64,000 nt of DNA from Clostridium sp. D43t1_170807_H7 (GCF_015555905.1 NZ_JADNLK010000009.1:54104-118103), one strand, 5' to 3'. Positions 28,461 to 36,585 are shown, numbered from the stretch's first letter. Notes: a model not told the origin generated them from the letters alone. Numbers and translations: made by a program.

Positions 28461-29468
28461 TTATTTCTCCTTCATCATTAAATAAATAAAATATGGTACT
28501 CCAAATATTGATACTGTTATTCCTACTGGAATTTCAATTGGAGAGAATAAATTTCTTGAAACTGCATCTGCAAGAATAACTATAATAATACTTATCATTG
28601 CTGAAATTGTAATGAAGTTTTTATGATAAGATCCAACTAACTTTCTTGCAATATGAGGAGATATAAGCCCTAAGAATCCAATATTACCTGCAAATGCTGT
28701 TGCTGTTCCTGCTAATATAACTGCAAAAGTTAAAAATTTCTTTCTTTCCTTTTCTAAATTTAACCCTAATGATATAGCAAGTTCATCTGAAAGATTTAAA
28801 ACATCTAACTTTTTATGATTTAATAAAACTACTATAAACATTAAGGCTACTATTGGAATTATCACCTTTGCATAACTCCATCCTGACCCCCAAAGACTTC
28901 CTGATGTCCAAACTAATACTCTATTATAATCTCCAATTCCACCTCTAAATGTAAAGAAAGTTATAAATGCATTAAGCCCAGCATTTAATCCAATACCTAT
29001 TAATAAAAGTCTCTTAGGTTTTATTCCTTTTCTACTAGACATCATATAAATTATAAGTGCAGAAACACCTGCTCCAATTATAGCCATAAAAGGTAAAACA
29101 AATATAGAAAGTTCACCTAATTCACTATAATAAGCTCCAGTAGAATATGTAATGAATAATACTGCTGCAACTGATGCTCCTGCATTTATCCCTATTATTC
29201 CTGTATCTGCTAAATCATTTTTAGTTATAGTTTGAAGAATACATCCAGCCGTTGATAAGGCTATTGCTACAAATATACCTACTAACATTCTTGGAAGTCT
29301 AATATTTATTATTGCTGTATTTTGAAGTTTACTTCCGTTTCCTAAAAGAGTATTTAAAACTTGAGAAGGTGATATCTTATATGTACCCCAACATAATGTT
29401 ACCATAAAGGAGATTAGTAATAATGCTATTAAAACTGCTAATACTATTTTAAATCGTTTTTTATTCAT
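28461..29468 (-). CDS. Iron-siderophore ABC transporter permease (FecCD family), second
   Basis: 335 residues with about nine to ten transmembrane helices. Family landmarks are NIRLPRMLVGIFVAIALSTAG (key residues RLPRMLVGI), GINAGA, GFLGLISPHIAR as the ATPase-coupling region, and the C-terminal EIPVGITVSIFGVPYFIYL. It forms a heterodimer with the next permease; the genes overlap by one base. Confidence 0.96.
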   Translation of the reverse strand: MNKKRFKIVLAVLIALLLISFMVTLCWGTYKISPSQVLNTLLGNGSKLQNTAIINIRLPRMLVGIFVAIALSTAGCILQTITKNDLADTGIIGINAGASVAAVLFITYSTGAYYSELGELSIFVLPFMAIIGAGVSALIIYMMSSRKGIKPKRLLLIGIGLNAGLNAFITFFTFRGGIGDYNRVLVWTSGSLWGSGWSYAKVIIPIVALMFIVVLLNHKKLDVLNLSDELAISLGLNLEKERKKFLTFAVILAGTATAFAGNIGFLGLISPHIARKLVGSYHKNFITISAMISIIIVILADAVSRNLFSPIEIPVGITVSIFGVPYFIYLMMKEK

Positions 29469-30460
29469 TATCCTCTCTCCTTTCTAGCTATTGATATAAA
29501 GAATGGTACACCTATTAATGCTGTAAATACCCCAATTGGTGTTTCATATGGGTCAAATAACATTCTTGCTGCAATATCTGAAAATATTAAAAGAACTGCT
29601 CCAAGTAAAAATGAACATGGAATATTTCTTCTATAATCTTCACCTAATAATTTTCTTACTATTTGTGGAATTATCAATCCTACAAAAGCTATATTTTTAC
29701 CTACTGCTACAGCTGCTGCGCACATTGGTATCATAACCATAAGAGTAATAAATCTTATTTTTTCTGGGTTTTCTCCAAGCCCAATAGCAACATCATCACC
29801 TAAGTTTAATATATTTATTTTAGGTGATAGAATCATTGCTATAATAAGTCCTATAACACCTACTATAAATATTAACCTAAAGTCTTGCCATGTTACATTT
29901 CTAAATCCTCCTGATACCCAAAATCCTATCATTTGAGATTGATTTGATAAAAGTCCAATTATAGTAGTTAAAGAAATAAAAAATGTACTCATGGCAGTTC
30001 CTGCTAAAAGTATCTTTGCAATTGAATTGTTATTTGCTTTTTTTGATATAAATCCTAAAACTATTATTCCAGTTAATAATGCTCCTATAAAAGAAGCTAT
30101 CATTACACTATTTGTAGTTATCCCTATTCCTGCTGCATAAAAAATAGCTATTACTAAAGTTGCTCCTTGGCTTATACCTAATATAGAAGGCTCAGCTATT
30201 GGATTTCTAGTAACCCCTTGAATCATTGCACCTGTTACTCCTAATACTCCTCCAGTAAACAATACACAAAGTGCTCTTGGAATACGTACATCCCTGACAA
30301 GAATAAGATTTAAATCTTCGTTATAATTAAATATACTATTCCAAATATCTGAAAAAGTAATATGGACTGACCCTAACCTTATGGCTAAAGTCAATCCTCC
30401 TACTAAGAGTAACAAACTACAAATTATAAAAATTATTGTACGTTTATTACTTTGTTCCAT
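29468..30460 (-). CDS. Iron-siderophore ABC transporter permease (FecCD family), first
   Basis: 330 residues, FecCD type. It shows RDVRIPRALCVLFTGGVLGVTGAMIQG (key residues RIPRALC...GAMIQG), GISQGATL, FVGLIIPQIVRKLLG, and ETPIGVFTALIGVPFFI. The reading frame overlaps the binding-protein gene by 14 bases and the second permease by one, giving tight coupling. Confidence 0.96.
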   Translation of the reverse strand: MEQSNKRTIIFIICSLLLLVGGLTLAIRLGSVHITFSDIWNSIFNYNEDLNLILVRDVRIPRALCVLFTGGVLGVTGAMIQGVTRNPIAEPSILGISQGATLVIAIFYAAGIGITTNSVMIASFIGALLTGIIVLGFISKKANNNSIAKILLAGTAMSTFFISLTTIIGLLSNQSQMIGFWVSGGFRNVTWQDFRLIFIVGVIGLIIAMILSPKINILNLGDDVAIGLGENPEKIRFITLMVMIPMCAAAVAVGKNIAFVGLIIPQIVRKLLGEDYRRNIPCSFLLGAVLLIFSDIAARMLFDPYETPIGVFTALIGVPFFISIARKERG

Positions 30461-31397
30461 TTAACATGTCACCTATTTCATTTACTAATAATTCTCTACC
30501 TATTGAGCTATATCCTTGGTTAAAGTATGGTGATGATGGTAATTCTATTACATGACCTTCTTTAACTGCAGGTAAGCTGTTCCAAATTGGATTTGATTTT
30601 ATTTGAGCTAATTCTTCATCTGATCCCATTACAAATATATAATCAGCTTGAATTGATGCTAACCCTTCATAACTAACAACTGGTAAACTAACATCTGTTT
30701 GTTCTGGCATTCCAACTGGCTTAGCAAGTCCCATATCGCTATATAATACATCTCCAAAACCTGCTCCATCAAATACATTGAAACCGTTAGGATTTGCTAA
30801 AATTGAAAGGTAAGTTGTATCTTCACCAAATTCAGACTTGATCTTATCACCAGCTTCTTTAGCTTTAGCTTCATAATTAGCTATCCATTCATTTGCAACT
30901 TCTTCTTTACCAAACACTTTTCCTAAAGCTCTAACATCATCTTTCCAATTTAAAGCTTCTAATTGAATCATAACAGTTGGTGCTATTTCACTTAACTGAT
31001 CATACATCTTTTCTTGAATTGTTGATATAACTATTAAATCTGGATTTAAGTTCATTATTGCTTCTACATCCATAGTATCTTGGTAGCTATATCCTAAAAT
31101 TTCTGCTCCACTTAATGTTTCTTCTAAATATGAAGGTAACTTAGTATAGTCATATGCATCACTATTTGCAGTACCTATTACGTCATATCCTAATATTGAT
31201 AAAATATCACTGTTTCCACTTAAGTCTACTATTCTTTGAGGATCTGCTGGTATTTCTACTTCTCCTCTTACATCTGTAACTGTTACAGTATTTCCATTAA
31301 CATTTTCTTCATTTGTAGCACTATTGCTTGCACATCCAACAAACATCATAGCTGTCATACAAGTTGCTACTAATGTTTTTAATAATCTCTTTTTCAT
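30447..31397 (-). CDS. Iron-siderophore substrate-binding lipoprotein
   Basis: 316-residue class III solute-binding protein (FepB/FhuD-like). A lipoprotein signal (about 1-22) ends in the lipobox VGCAS, with Cys22 as the lipid anchor. The mature part has VTDVRGEVEIPADPQRIV and two lobes joined by a long helix, with LNPDLIVIS in lobe one. It delivers ferric siderophore to the permeases. First gene of the operon, behind a Fur-type promoter. Confidence 0.95.
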   Translation of the reverse strand: MKKRLLKTLVATCMTAMMFVGCASNSATNEENVNGNTVTVTDVRGEVEIPADPQRIVDLSGNSDILSILGYDVIGTANSDAYDYTKLPSYLEETLSGAEILGYSYQDTMDVEAIMNLNPDLIVISTIQEKMYDQLSEIAPTVMIQLEALNWKDDVRALGKVFGKEEVANEWIANYEAKAKEAGDKIKSEFGEDTTYLSILANPNGFNVFDGAGFGDVLYSDMGLAKPVGMPEQTDVSLPVVSYEGLASIQADYIFVMGSDEELAQIKSNPIWNSLPAVKEGHVIELPSSPYFNQGYSSIGRELLVNEIGDMLNGTK

Positions 31398-31455
31398 TAT
31401 GTACCTCCACTTATACTTTTATACTTAACTCTTATTTTTTCTCTCGACTTCATTC

Positions 31456-31484
31456 ATTTTATATGAGAGTGATTCTCATTTCAA
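31456..31484 (-). promoter_or_regulatory. Siderophore operon promoter with embedded Fur box
   Basis: On the minus strand TTGAAA (31479-31484) and TAAAAT (31456-31461) are 17 bases apart. The palindrome TGAGAATCACTCTCA (31464-31478) fills the spacer and fits the Fur 7-1-7 pattern TGAnAATnATTnTCA with one deviation per arm at most. Iron-loaded Fur would occlude the promoter. Confidence 0.8.
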
Positions 31485-31594
31485 TCTTTGCATCTAATTT
31501 AATAATTTTATCATCTTATAGAATAATTTTTAACTTAATAACTCTTTTTTATTAGTATTTCCATATTATTCACAAATAATATTACACTTAAATA

Positions 31595-31632
31595 AAAAAC
31601 ACATGTGAAATTTAAACTTTCACATGTGTTTT
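31595..31632 (-). terminator. Intrinsic terminator of the immunity-gene remnants
   Basis: AAAACACATGTGAAA/TTTCACATGTGTTTT stem with six T on the minus strand, downstream of the decayed immunity region. The T run also permits plus-strand use. Confidence 0.85.
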
Positions 31633-31635
31633 AAT

Positions 31636-31797
31636 TATTTTTAATATAGATAATTTTTTCATTCATTCTTTCTAGTTCTGGAAGATAAATCTTTATTATT
31701 TCTTGAGTCATTTTATTAATTAATAAATAATCACAATTATGTTTATAATCATCTAATCTTAAATCTCTTGTCTTGCAATTAAAAATCGCTATTACAT
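31636..31797 (-). pseudogene. C-terminal remnant of an immunity-type protein
   Basis: A frame open for about 54 codons reads VIAIFNCKTRD...DYKHNCDYLLINKM...LPELERMNEK and ends at TAA near 31636, without any start codon. It lies directly downstream of the broken immunity gene and ends just before a terminator, so it is probably the tail of a lost neighbour or of the same gene after rearrangement. I do not recognise the family. Confidence 0.4.
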
Positions 31798-32220
31798 TAT
31801 TCTAGTGTTGGATCTGCAGCAAACCACGTATAATTTTCTTGTTGTTCATTATTATCCATGCAACAAATATATTAAGTTGATTTATTAAAGCTTCTTTACT
31901 AATTTTAATACGCAATCCATTTTTCATATATTCATATTTAACTCCACATATATCTCCTTCAACGCCTATACTTAACTAAATATTTTCACATGTAAAGCTA
32001 ATGAAAGCTAATCCTTCTCCGCTTTCTTCTCCACTATCTAAGTTAAATGTTTCCTTTGCATCTAATACACACTCTATAATATTTTCTAATTTACTAGTTT
32101 TATTGTTATTAATTATTATTTTATATCTGCCATCAACAACATAATTTTTTCCTATATTAGAAAGTTTAACGGGTGTATAATCCAAATTTTCGCCATTAAT
32201 AATAACATTAATCGCTTTTT
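31798..32220 (-). pseudogene. Broken immunity protein gene (nonsense plus frameshift)
   Basis: An open stretch (about 31976-32185) ends at a TAG. The same frame then continues with LSIGVEGDICGVKYEYMKNGLRI for another 50 codons. A shift into a second frame gives DNNEQQENYTWFAADPTLE and a final TAA at about 31801. No ATG/GTG lies between the upstream in-frame stop and the conserved part, so the start is also lost or depends on a TTG. The acidic, small-domain composition and the location suggest a polymorphic-toxin immunity protein. Three lesions make it a clear pseudogene; the family is not recognised. Confidence 0.65.
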
Positions 32221-32371
32221 CTTTTTAAATTAGACTATGTTATCCTACTTTGTGATAATATTAGTATAAAAATAACCATACCTAAGCATTTTCAATGATT
32301 TGAATTGCAAGGTATGGTTGTTTATCTAATTTATTATAGACATTATTTATTAAGTATATTATATAAAAATA

Positions 32372-32935
32372 TTATTTTGTTAATTTTTCAGCCCAATTAG
32401 GTATTTCTTTATCATTCCAAACTAAATTTCCATCTTTGAAATAAAGTATTTCTTTAAACCTATATGTATTATCATATATATTTACTTCATCACAAACTTC
32501 AATAATTTGGCTAATATTCTCTAAAGACTCATAATATCTTCTTTCTATGTCTTCATCAGGTATCCCATGACCACCTTTACTTACTCTATATCTAACTCTT
32601 TCTTTAGCTATATCAAAACTTTCTACTCCAATATAGTTCACTACTATATAAAATCCTTTAGACTTCGCTTTTTTTATATTCTTAATTATACTTTTACCAC
32701 ATAACGTAGTTTCTTGATTAAAAGAGATGCCTTTTTCAATATATTCTTTTATAAGTTTCACAGCTTCTCTTGCACATTTTAACTGTAGCGTATTATCTTT
32801 CCACGATCCTATACGAGCTACCATTTCATCTGTATTTATTCTTTTTTCACCCTTATTTTCTTCATAATATACAGATTTATATATTGATGTTTTTCCACAC
32901 CCATTGACTCCTGCAAATATTGTATATGTTGGCAT
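32372..32935 (-). CDS. Zeta-toxin-like P-loop kinase
   Basis: 187-residue P-loop NTPase. Walker A FAGVNGCGKTSIY is at residues 7-19, NTDEMVARIGSW follows (zeta-type Asp after strand 2), then NQETTLCGKS. The Arg-rich lid RVRYRVSKGGHGIPDEDIERRYYESL is characteristic of zeta/UDP-N-acetylglucosamine kinase-like proteins. It could phosphorylate UDP-GlcNAc and poison wall synthesis, or be a benign relative. It begins one base after the stop of a 54-codon gene, a toxin-antitoxin-like layout. No terminator is evident. Confidence 0.75.
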   Translation of the reverse strand: MPTYTIFAGVNGCGKTSIYKSVYYEENKGEKRINTDEMVARIGSWKDNTLQLKCAREAVKLIKEYIEKGISFNQETTLCGKSIIKNIKKAKSKGFYIVVNYIGVESFDIAKERVRYRVSKGGHGIPDEDIERRYYESLENISQIIEVCDEVNIYDNTYRFKEILYFKDGNLVWNDKEIPNWAEKLTK

Positions 32936-32936
32936 A

Positions 32937-33101
32937 CTATTTACCTATTACCTTTGATTGTTGCTTTTGAAGTAGTATATTTGACAATGCCATATAAAAA
33001 TCTTGTTCCTCTTTAGTTTTTGCATCTTTAAATAATTGTTTTAGTTGGCTATATGAATATTTTTGAAATATATCATATAAATTTACTTCTTTATTTTCCA
33101 C
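32937..33101 (-). CDS. Small protein paired with zeta-like kinase (possible antitoxin)
   Basis: 54-residue protein starting at GTG with a strong GGAGG site ten bases upstream. It is highly charged and helical in appearance (LYDIFQKYSYSQLKQLFKD, then KEEQDFYMALSNILLQKQQ). Its TAG is one base from the ATG of the zeta-like kinase, so they are co-translated. Position suggests an antitoxin or a partner subunit, but it is shorter than a classical epsilon antitoxin and no similarity was recognised. Confidence 0.6.
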   Translation of the reverse strand: MENKEVNLYDIFQKYSYSQLKQLFKDAKTKEEQDFYMALSNILLQKQQSKVIGK

Positions 33102-33516
33102 TTTCAAATACCTCCTAAAGAATTAGTTACTTTATTATACCTTATTTATATATGTATTTTATACATATCTTTTATTACAAAATACAACTGAAAATTCTTC
33201 CATGCAAACACGAATAATTTTAAGCATGTATATTTAAAAAATTATTTGTTTAAGTTTTTTATACAAGCCTTAGTTTCTTTTAAACAGTAACAACTCCAAT
33301 TCATATTAATCACATCCTTAGTTATTTTAATAAATCATTAAACTCATTTAGCACATTAAATGAATTAGTTGTTATTTCATCATTATAATCAGATAAATAA
33401 ATAATTTTATTATTATTTTTTAGTACATAAAAATTCAATTTTATCAATACTTATGTTTGTGGTGTAAGTTTCTTGCAAATATTTAACTGCGTTTAACATA
33501 CAATACCATTCTAGAC
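33102..33516 (-). pseudogene. Decayed rhs tail joined to immunity-gene remnants
   Basis: No intact gene. Directly after repeat E3, SYSLEWYCMLNAVKYL (about 33475-33523) is a mutated version of the rhs core end SYNPEWCRMLNAD. It runs into a 40-residue remnant (NFYVLKNNNKIIYLSDYNDEI..., ending near 33324) after a frameshift. A 20-codon frame with a ribosome site (33242-33304, MNWSCYCLKE) may be another scrap. The remaining AT-rich bases hold nothing I can name. Confidence 0.5.
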
Positions 33517-33593
33517 TATAACTGGTATTATAAATATTTTATTTAGTTAATAGAAGTTACTCCTATGAACAAATGTGAATAGTGAGTTTCATT
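33517..33593 (-). repeat. 77-nt repeat E3
   Basis: Same length and layout as E1 and E2: starts AATGAAACTCACTATTCAC and ends ACCAGTTATA, about 70 of 77 positions as E2. In its second hairpin a C-G pair of E2 is an A-T pair here. It lies at the same rhs junction (just before SYSLEWYCML) as E2. Confidence 0.85.
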
Positions 33594-33837
33594 TTAAAGC
33601 AATACTCATTTCCATTAAGATTTAAACTATAGAAAAAGAGCCTATGCTTCTTTATTTAGAAACATTGACTCCAATCTATGATTATTATTGCTTTATATTT
33701 ACTATACAATAATAATTTTTTTATTTAATGTATAATCATTATATTTCTAATATATTGTTTTTAAATTAGTTTAAGTAAAATTTTTAGCTGTATTGTAACA
33801 TATTGGAATTAATCTTATTAATATATTTACTTGGATT
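33594..33837. other. AT-rich intergenic stretch with no recognisable gene
   Basis: Between repeat E3 and the SUKH-type gene I see only AT-rich sequence with scattered stops in all frames. By position it should derive from rhs or toxin sequence, but no motif is left. Confidence 0.4.
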
Positions 33838-34191
33838 TTAATCAAAATTAATCATTTCCTCAATTGCCTCTCTAAACCAATCCCAAAATGTACTATATAC
33901 TTTTCTTTGTTCATATCCTGAAGATGCAAAATCATGTATTATTTGTACTTCATCACCTTTATTTAATTCAAAGCAAGCAATATCGTCATTGTCGTCTCGT
34001 CTAGCAAAAGGTATTAATACTCTATTAGGATATCTTTTTTTCATTCCTTCATACCTATATATCATCTGCTTCTTATCCATAATATACCATAAGTCAAAGT
34101 CTATTAAATTTAAATTTATTACTTTTTTGATTGCTTCTGGGTATTCAAACCCTTCTGGCAACATTAATTTATCTAATAATTCAATTTGCAT
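33838..34191 (-). CDS. SMI1/KNR4 (SUKH)-like immunity protein
   Basis: 117 residues with the SUKH plan: LPEGFEYPEAIKKVINLNLIDFDLWYIMD (key residues PEGFEYPEAI...DFDLWYIMD), then YPNRVLIPFARRDDNDDIACF as the strand pair with the Asp-Asp turn, and a C-terminal helix STFWDWFREAIEEM. SUKH proteins neutralise nuclease toxins delivered between bacteria. It appears intact, but its toxin survives only as a fragment just upstream, so it is an orphan immunity gene. Confidence 0.75.
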   Translation of the reverse strand: MQIELLDKLMLPEGFEYPEAIKKVINLNLIDFDLWYIMDKKQMIYRYEGMKKRYPNRVLIPFARRDDNDDIACFELNKGDEVQIIHDFASSGYEQRKVYSTFWDWFREAIEEMINFD

Positions 34192-34219
34192 AACTATTTA
34201 CCATCCCATCCTATAATAT

Positions 34220-34291
34220 TTAATCTATTGGATATAAATTTCTATATGTGATATTTTGTTTGCCTATTCTTAAATTAACAGCATCTCCCCA
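34220..34291 (-). pseudogene. C-terminal scrap of a toxin upstream of the SUKH gene
   Basis: The last 23 codons of an open frame, WGDAVNLRIGKQNITYRNL, end at TAA about 30 bases before the SUKH gene, where a polymorphic toxin would normally end. Upstream the frame is broken. Confidence 0.4.
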
Positions 34292-34483
34292 TATCAGTAG
34301 CACTCCTCTTTGGGTAGTAAATCTGCATATCAAGTTTTATAGTAGTTAATAGTACTTTTAATTATTTACGAATGCATAACATTGATCTGGTTTTATTGTC
34401 TTTAAAGAATTATTATTACCTTTAACACATTTTACCATAAAATTACTATAATAGTCTATTAATATAATTGTACTACATCTAGT
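34292..34483 (-). pseudogene. Degenerate rhs core fragment
   Basis: TIILIDYYSNFMVKCVKGN... (about 34365-34478) resembles the rhs core GDIIGLIDNYGNRVVKY preserved at 36.7 kb but is strongly diverged, and runs into a stop after about 37 codons. Nothing else in this stretch is recognisable. Confidence 0.4.
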
Positions 34484-34522
34484 GACTAACACTCTAAATC
34501 TTTGATTTATCTATTAGAAGTT
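34484..34522 (-). repeat. Partial 77-nt-family repeat E4
   Basis: The 3' half of the E family (ACTTCTAATAGATAAATCAAAGATTTAGAGTG, key hairpin AAATC/GATTT) is kept. The 5' half is replaced by a terminator hairpin. Confidence 0.6.
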
Positions 34523-34525
34523 AAA

Positions 34526-34570
34526 AAAGAACTCATTGAAAAGTTTTTATTTTCAATAAGTTCTTTCTTT
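34526..34570 (-). terminator. Intrinsic terminator of the LRR immunity region
   Basis: GAACTTATTGAAAA/CTTTTCAATGAGTTC stem followed on the minus strand by six T. Confidence 0.85.
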
Positions 34571-34628
34571 ATTCTTTTATTTAATATCTAAACTTCAAAG
34601 ACATTTATTAATATGTTTACATTAACTT

Positions 34629-34805
34629 ATATCCTTGTTCAAACAAATCAATAAGTGGTTTAGAAATATATTCTTTACGTACTCCCCAAGTATCAACTAG
34701 CTCTGTTCTAGGAACATTTTTTCTTATCCATTTACATAATTTTTTATACCATTCATCTAAAGCACTATCTTTTGAAATTAAATTTATATTTAATATCTTA
34801 AAACA
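34629..34805 (-). pseudogene. C-terminal remnant of an immunity protein
   Basis: In the same frame as the LRR gene, directly after its TAG, 58 codons remain open: ILNINLISKDSALDEWYKKL..., then WIRKNVPRTELVDTWG and a TAA at about 34629. No start or ribosome site exists. The helix-turn pattern resembles C-termini of small immunity proteins, so this is a leftover of a displaced cassette. Confidence 0.5.
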
Positions 34806-35735
34806 CTACTCTAATCTTCTCCATAAGTCTATATCTTCATTTCCCCTGTAATATTTTCCTTTTGGTAAATCTTTATCCTTTACGTTATAATGTTTTCTAT
34901 CTATTTCAGAATAAACATAACTTAAGTTTTTACATTGTTCTAAATCACCATCATCTACATACATATTAAATACGAATGTTTTTAGATTCTTCATCTTTTT
35001 TAAAAAATTTAAATTTGGTAAGTGATTCTTACCACTTAACTCTAATAATTCTAGATTTTCTAATTCAGCCAATACTGAAAAATCTTCGATTTTAGGACAA
35101 TTCTCAATTCTTAATGCCTTTAAAGTTTTCTTGTTTTTTATTAAAGATGATATATCTTTTAAATTTCTATTATAATATAGATATAAACAGGTTAAATTTT
35201 GAGTTATTTCTATTCCATCTAATGATTTTATTCCACATTGTAGAATAGTTAATGTATCTAGTATTTTAGATGTAAACAATTCATTCAAGTTATTACTTTT
35301 AAGTCCTTTTACATACAAAGATTTTAATGTATCTATATTATTGTAATTTAAAGTTTTTTTATTAATATCTAATACTAAATCCTCTAATCCTTTTACTCTC
35401 GATAAATCTATTGTAGTACTATATCTATCTTTATTACCGTAAATATTTTTAAACCTTAATAATTTTACATTTTCTAAATTGTATAGTGGTGAAAAGTCAA
35501 AATTATCGCCTGCACTATCTATTGGTTCTATTAATAAATATTTCAACTCTTTACATTGATTAAGAATTTCTAAATTATCTAATAAAATTCTCGCTTTTTC
35601 AATTTTATTTTTATTAATATAATGTATATATTCTTGTTGTTTTTTATTATTCAAAATAATAATTGCTCTGTTTTCTTTATCTGAGTTATCTATTGACATA
35701 AAAGCAAATCCATCTCTATAACTTCTAGCTCTCAT
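34806..35735 (-). CDS. Leucine-rich-repeat immunity-type protein
   Basis: 309 residues. After about 60 residues come around nine irregular leucine-rich repeats (LENVKLLRFKNIYG, LEDLVLDINKK, LKSLYVKGL, LTCLYLYYN, LKALRIENCP, LELLELSGKNHLP, LKTFVFNM). It closes with the tail GKYYRGNEDIDLWRRLE. There is no signal peptide, so it is cytosolic. It starts 15 bases after the orphan GIY-YIG toxin tip, so by position it is the cognate immunity protein. Its own good AAGGGG ribosome site suggests it is still expressed. Confidence 0.75.
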   Translation of the reverse strand: MRARSYRDGFAFMSIDNSDKENRAIIILNNKKQQEYIHYINKNKIEKARILLDNLEILNQCKELKYLLIEPIDSAGDNFDFSPLYNLENVKLLRFKNIYGNKDRYSTTIDLSRVKGLEDLVLDINKKTLNYNNIDTLKSLYVKGLKSNNLNELFTSKILDTLTILQCGIKSLDGIEITQNLTCLYLYYNRNLKDISSLIKNKKTLKALRIENCPKIEDFSVLAELENLELLELSGKNHLPNLNFLKKMKNLKTFVFNMYVDDGDLEQCKNLSYVYSEIDRKHYNVKDKDLPKGKYYRGNEDIDLWRRLE

Positions 35736-35750
35736 ATACTTCCCCTTCTT

Positions 35751-36371
35751 TTACCATTTACTAAAATATTTTTTTCCTGGACTCCAAATCTTATTATACA
35801 ATATTGTTTTTTTACCATAACCTAACTTTTTTTGAATTCTATATTCTAAAATAAAAGCTTCTCTATTTGTCTTAGCTTTAATCCACTTCATTTTGGTTAC
35901 TTCATCTGCATATTTTTCACTTTTACTTATAGCTGAAGTTAACATTCTATTAATTCCACCTTTTCCAACATAAGCCTTTCCACTTTTAAAAGTTATTATA
36001 TAAGCTCCTGTTGCTTTTTTAATATCGCTATTTTTATTAAGAAATTTAATTGCTGTCTTAGCAGTATCAATAACTTCATCTGCTTTACTTAAAGTTTTAA
36101 CTGCTCTTGTTGCTTCTCCTACACCAGTTACAAAAGGAAGTAAATCTATTGTATCTCCAGCTAAACCAGCCCAAGCCCATGAATCAGTTGGACTCTTCAC
36201 AACTTCTCCTAGACTCGCAGCTAAAGATGCTATATCTAAAACCGTCTCCCAAATATACCCACTAGAATCTCTTCTTACAATTGGATTATTATCACAATAT
36301 GCAAATAAATTTTTATCCGTTAAATCATCAAGAGAGCTAGTCACTACACCTATAGCGTCTGCATTTAACAT
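35751..36371 (-). CDS. Orphan rhs C-terminal toxin tip with GIY-YIG nuclease domain
   Basis: 206 codons from the first ATG. The frame already reads ISYNPEWCR upstream (to about 36395) before repeat E2. Residues 1-40 are the end of the rhs core (MLNADAIGVV, NLFAYCDNNPIVRRDSSGY). Residues 42-95 are a hydrophobic pre-toxin linker (ASLAASLGEVVKSPTDSWAWAGLAGDTIDLLPFVTGVG as landmarks SPTDSWAWAGL and DLLPFVTGVGEATRA). Residues 119-200 look like a GIY-YIG nuclease (GAYIITFKSGKAYVGKG, then an EAFILEYRIQKKLG Glu and a final NKIWSPG). There is no ribosome site at the ATG and the core upstream is broken, so it is probably silent and cannot be exported. It may serve as a recombination cassette. Confidence 0.72.
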   Translation of the reverse strand: MLNADAIGVVTSSLDDLTDKNLFAYCDNNPIVRRDSSGYIWETVLDIASLAASLGEVVKSPTDSWAWAGLAGDTIDLLPFVTGVGEATRAVKTLSKADEVIDTAKTAIKFLNKNSDIKKATGAYIITFKSGKAYVGKGGINRMLTSAISKSEKYADEVTKMKWIKAKTNREAFILEYRIQKKLGYGKKTILYNKIWSPGKKYFSKW

Positions 36372-36388
36372 ACGACACCACTCTGGAT

Positions 36389-36465
36389 TATAACTGATAT
36401 TCTAAATCTTTGATTTAGTTAATAGAAGTTGCTCCTATGAACGAATGTGAATAGTGAGTTTCTTT
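36389..36465 (-). repeat. 77-nt repeat E2 inside the rhs core
   Basis: Begins AAAGAAACTCACTATTCAC and ends ATCAGTTATA. It contains stem CTAT/ATAG and hairpin CTAAATC-AAA-GATTTAG. It separates rhs codons ...YYLNR from SYNPEWCR and brings a TAA as its first codon in the rhs frame. Confidence 0.88.
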
Positions 36466-36583
36466 ATCTATTTAAATAATATAATCCTGTTTCAGTATCA
36501 TACCTATATCCTCTATACCTATATGGATTTTTCTTTCCTACACTTTCGCTTAACTCTCCTGTTATGCTCTCTAGTTTTCCCCA
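36464..36583 (-). pseudogene. rhs core fragment between repeats E2 and E1
   Basis: Forty codons of clear rhs core: WGKLESITGELSESVGKK, then NPYRYRGYRYDTETGLYYLNR, stopped by the TAA of repeat E2. The sequence is well conserved, which suggests the interruption is recent. Confidence 0.8.
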
Positions 36584-36585
36584 TC

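Noticed and set aside
31976..32185. Intact 69-residue gene
   Set aside because: The same frame goes on with conserved-looking sequence beyond the TAG and no proper start codon exists, so it is part of a pseudogene.
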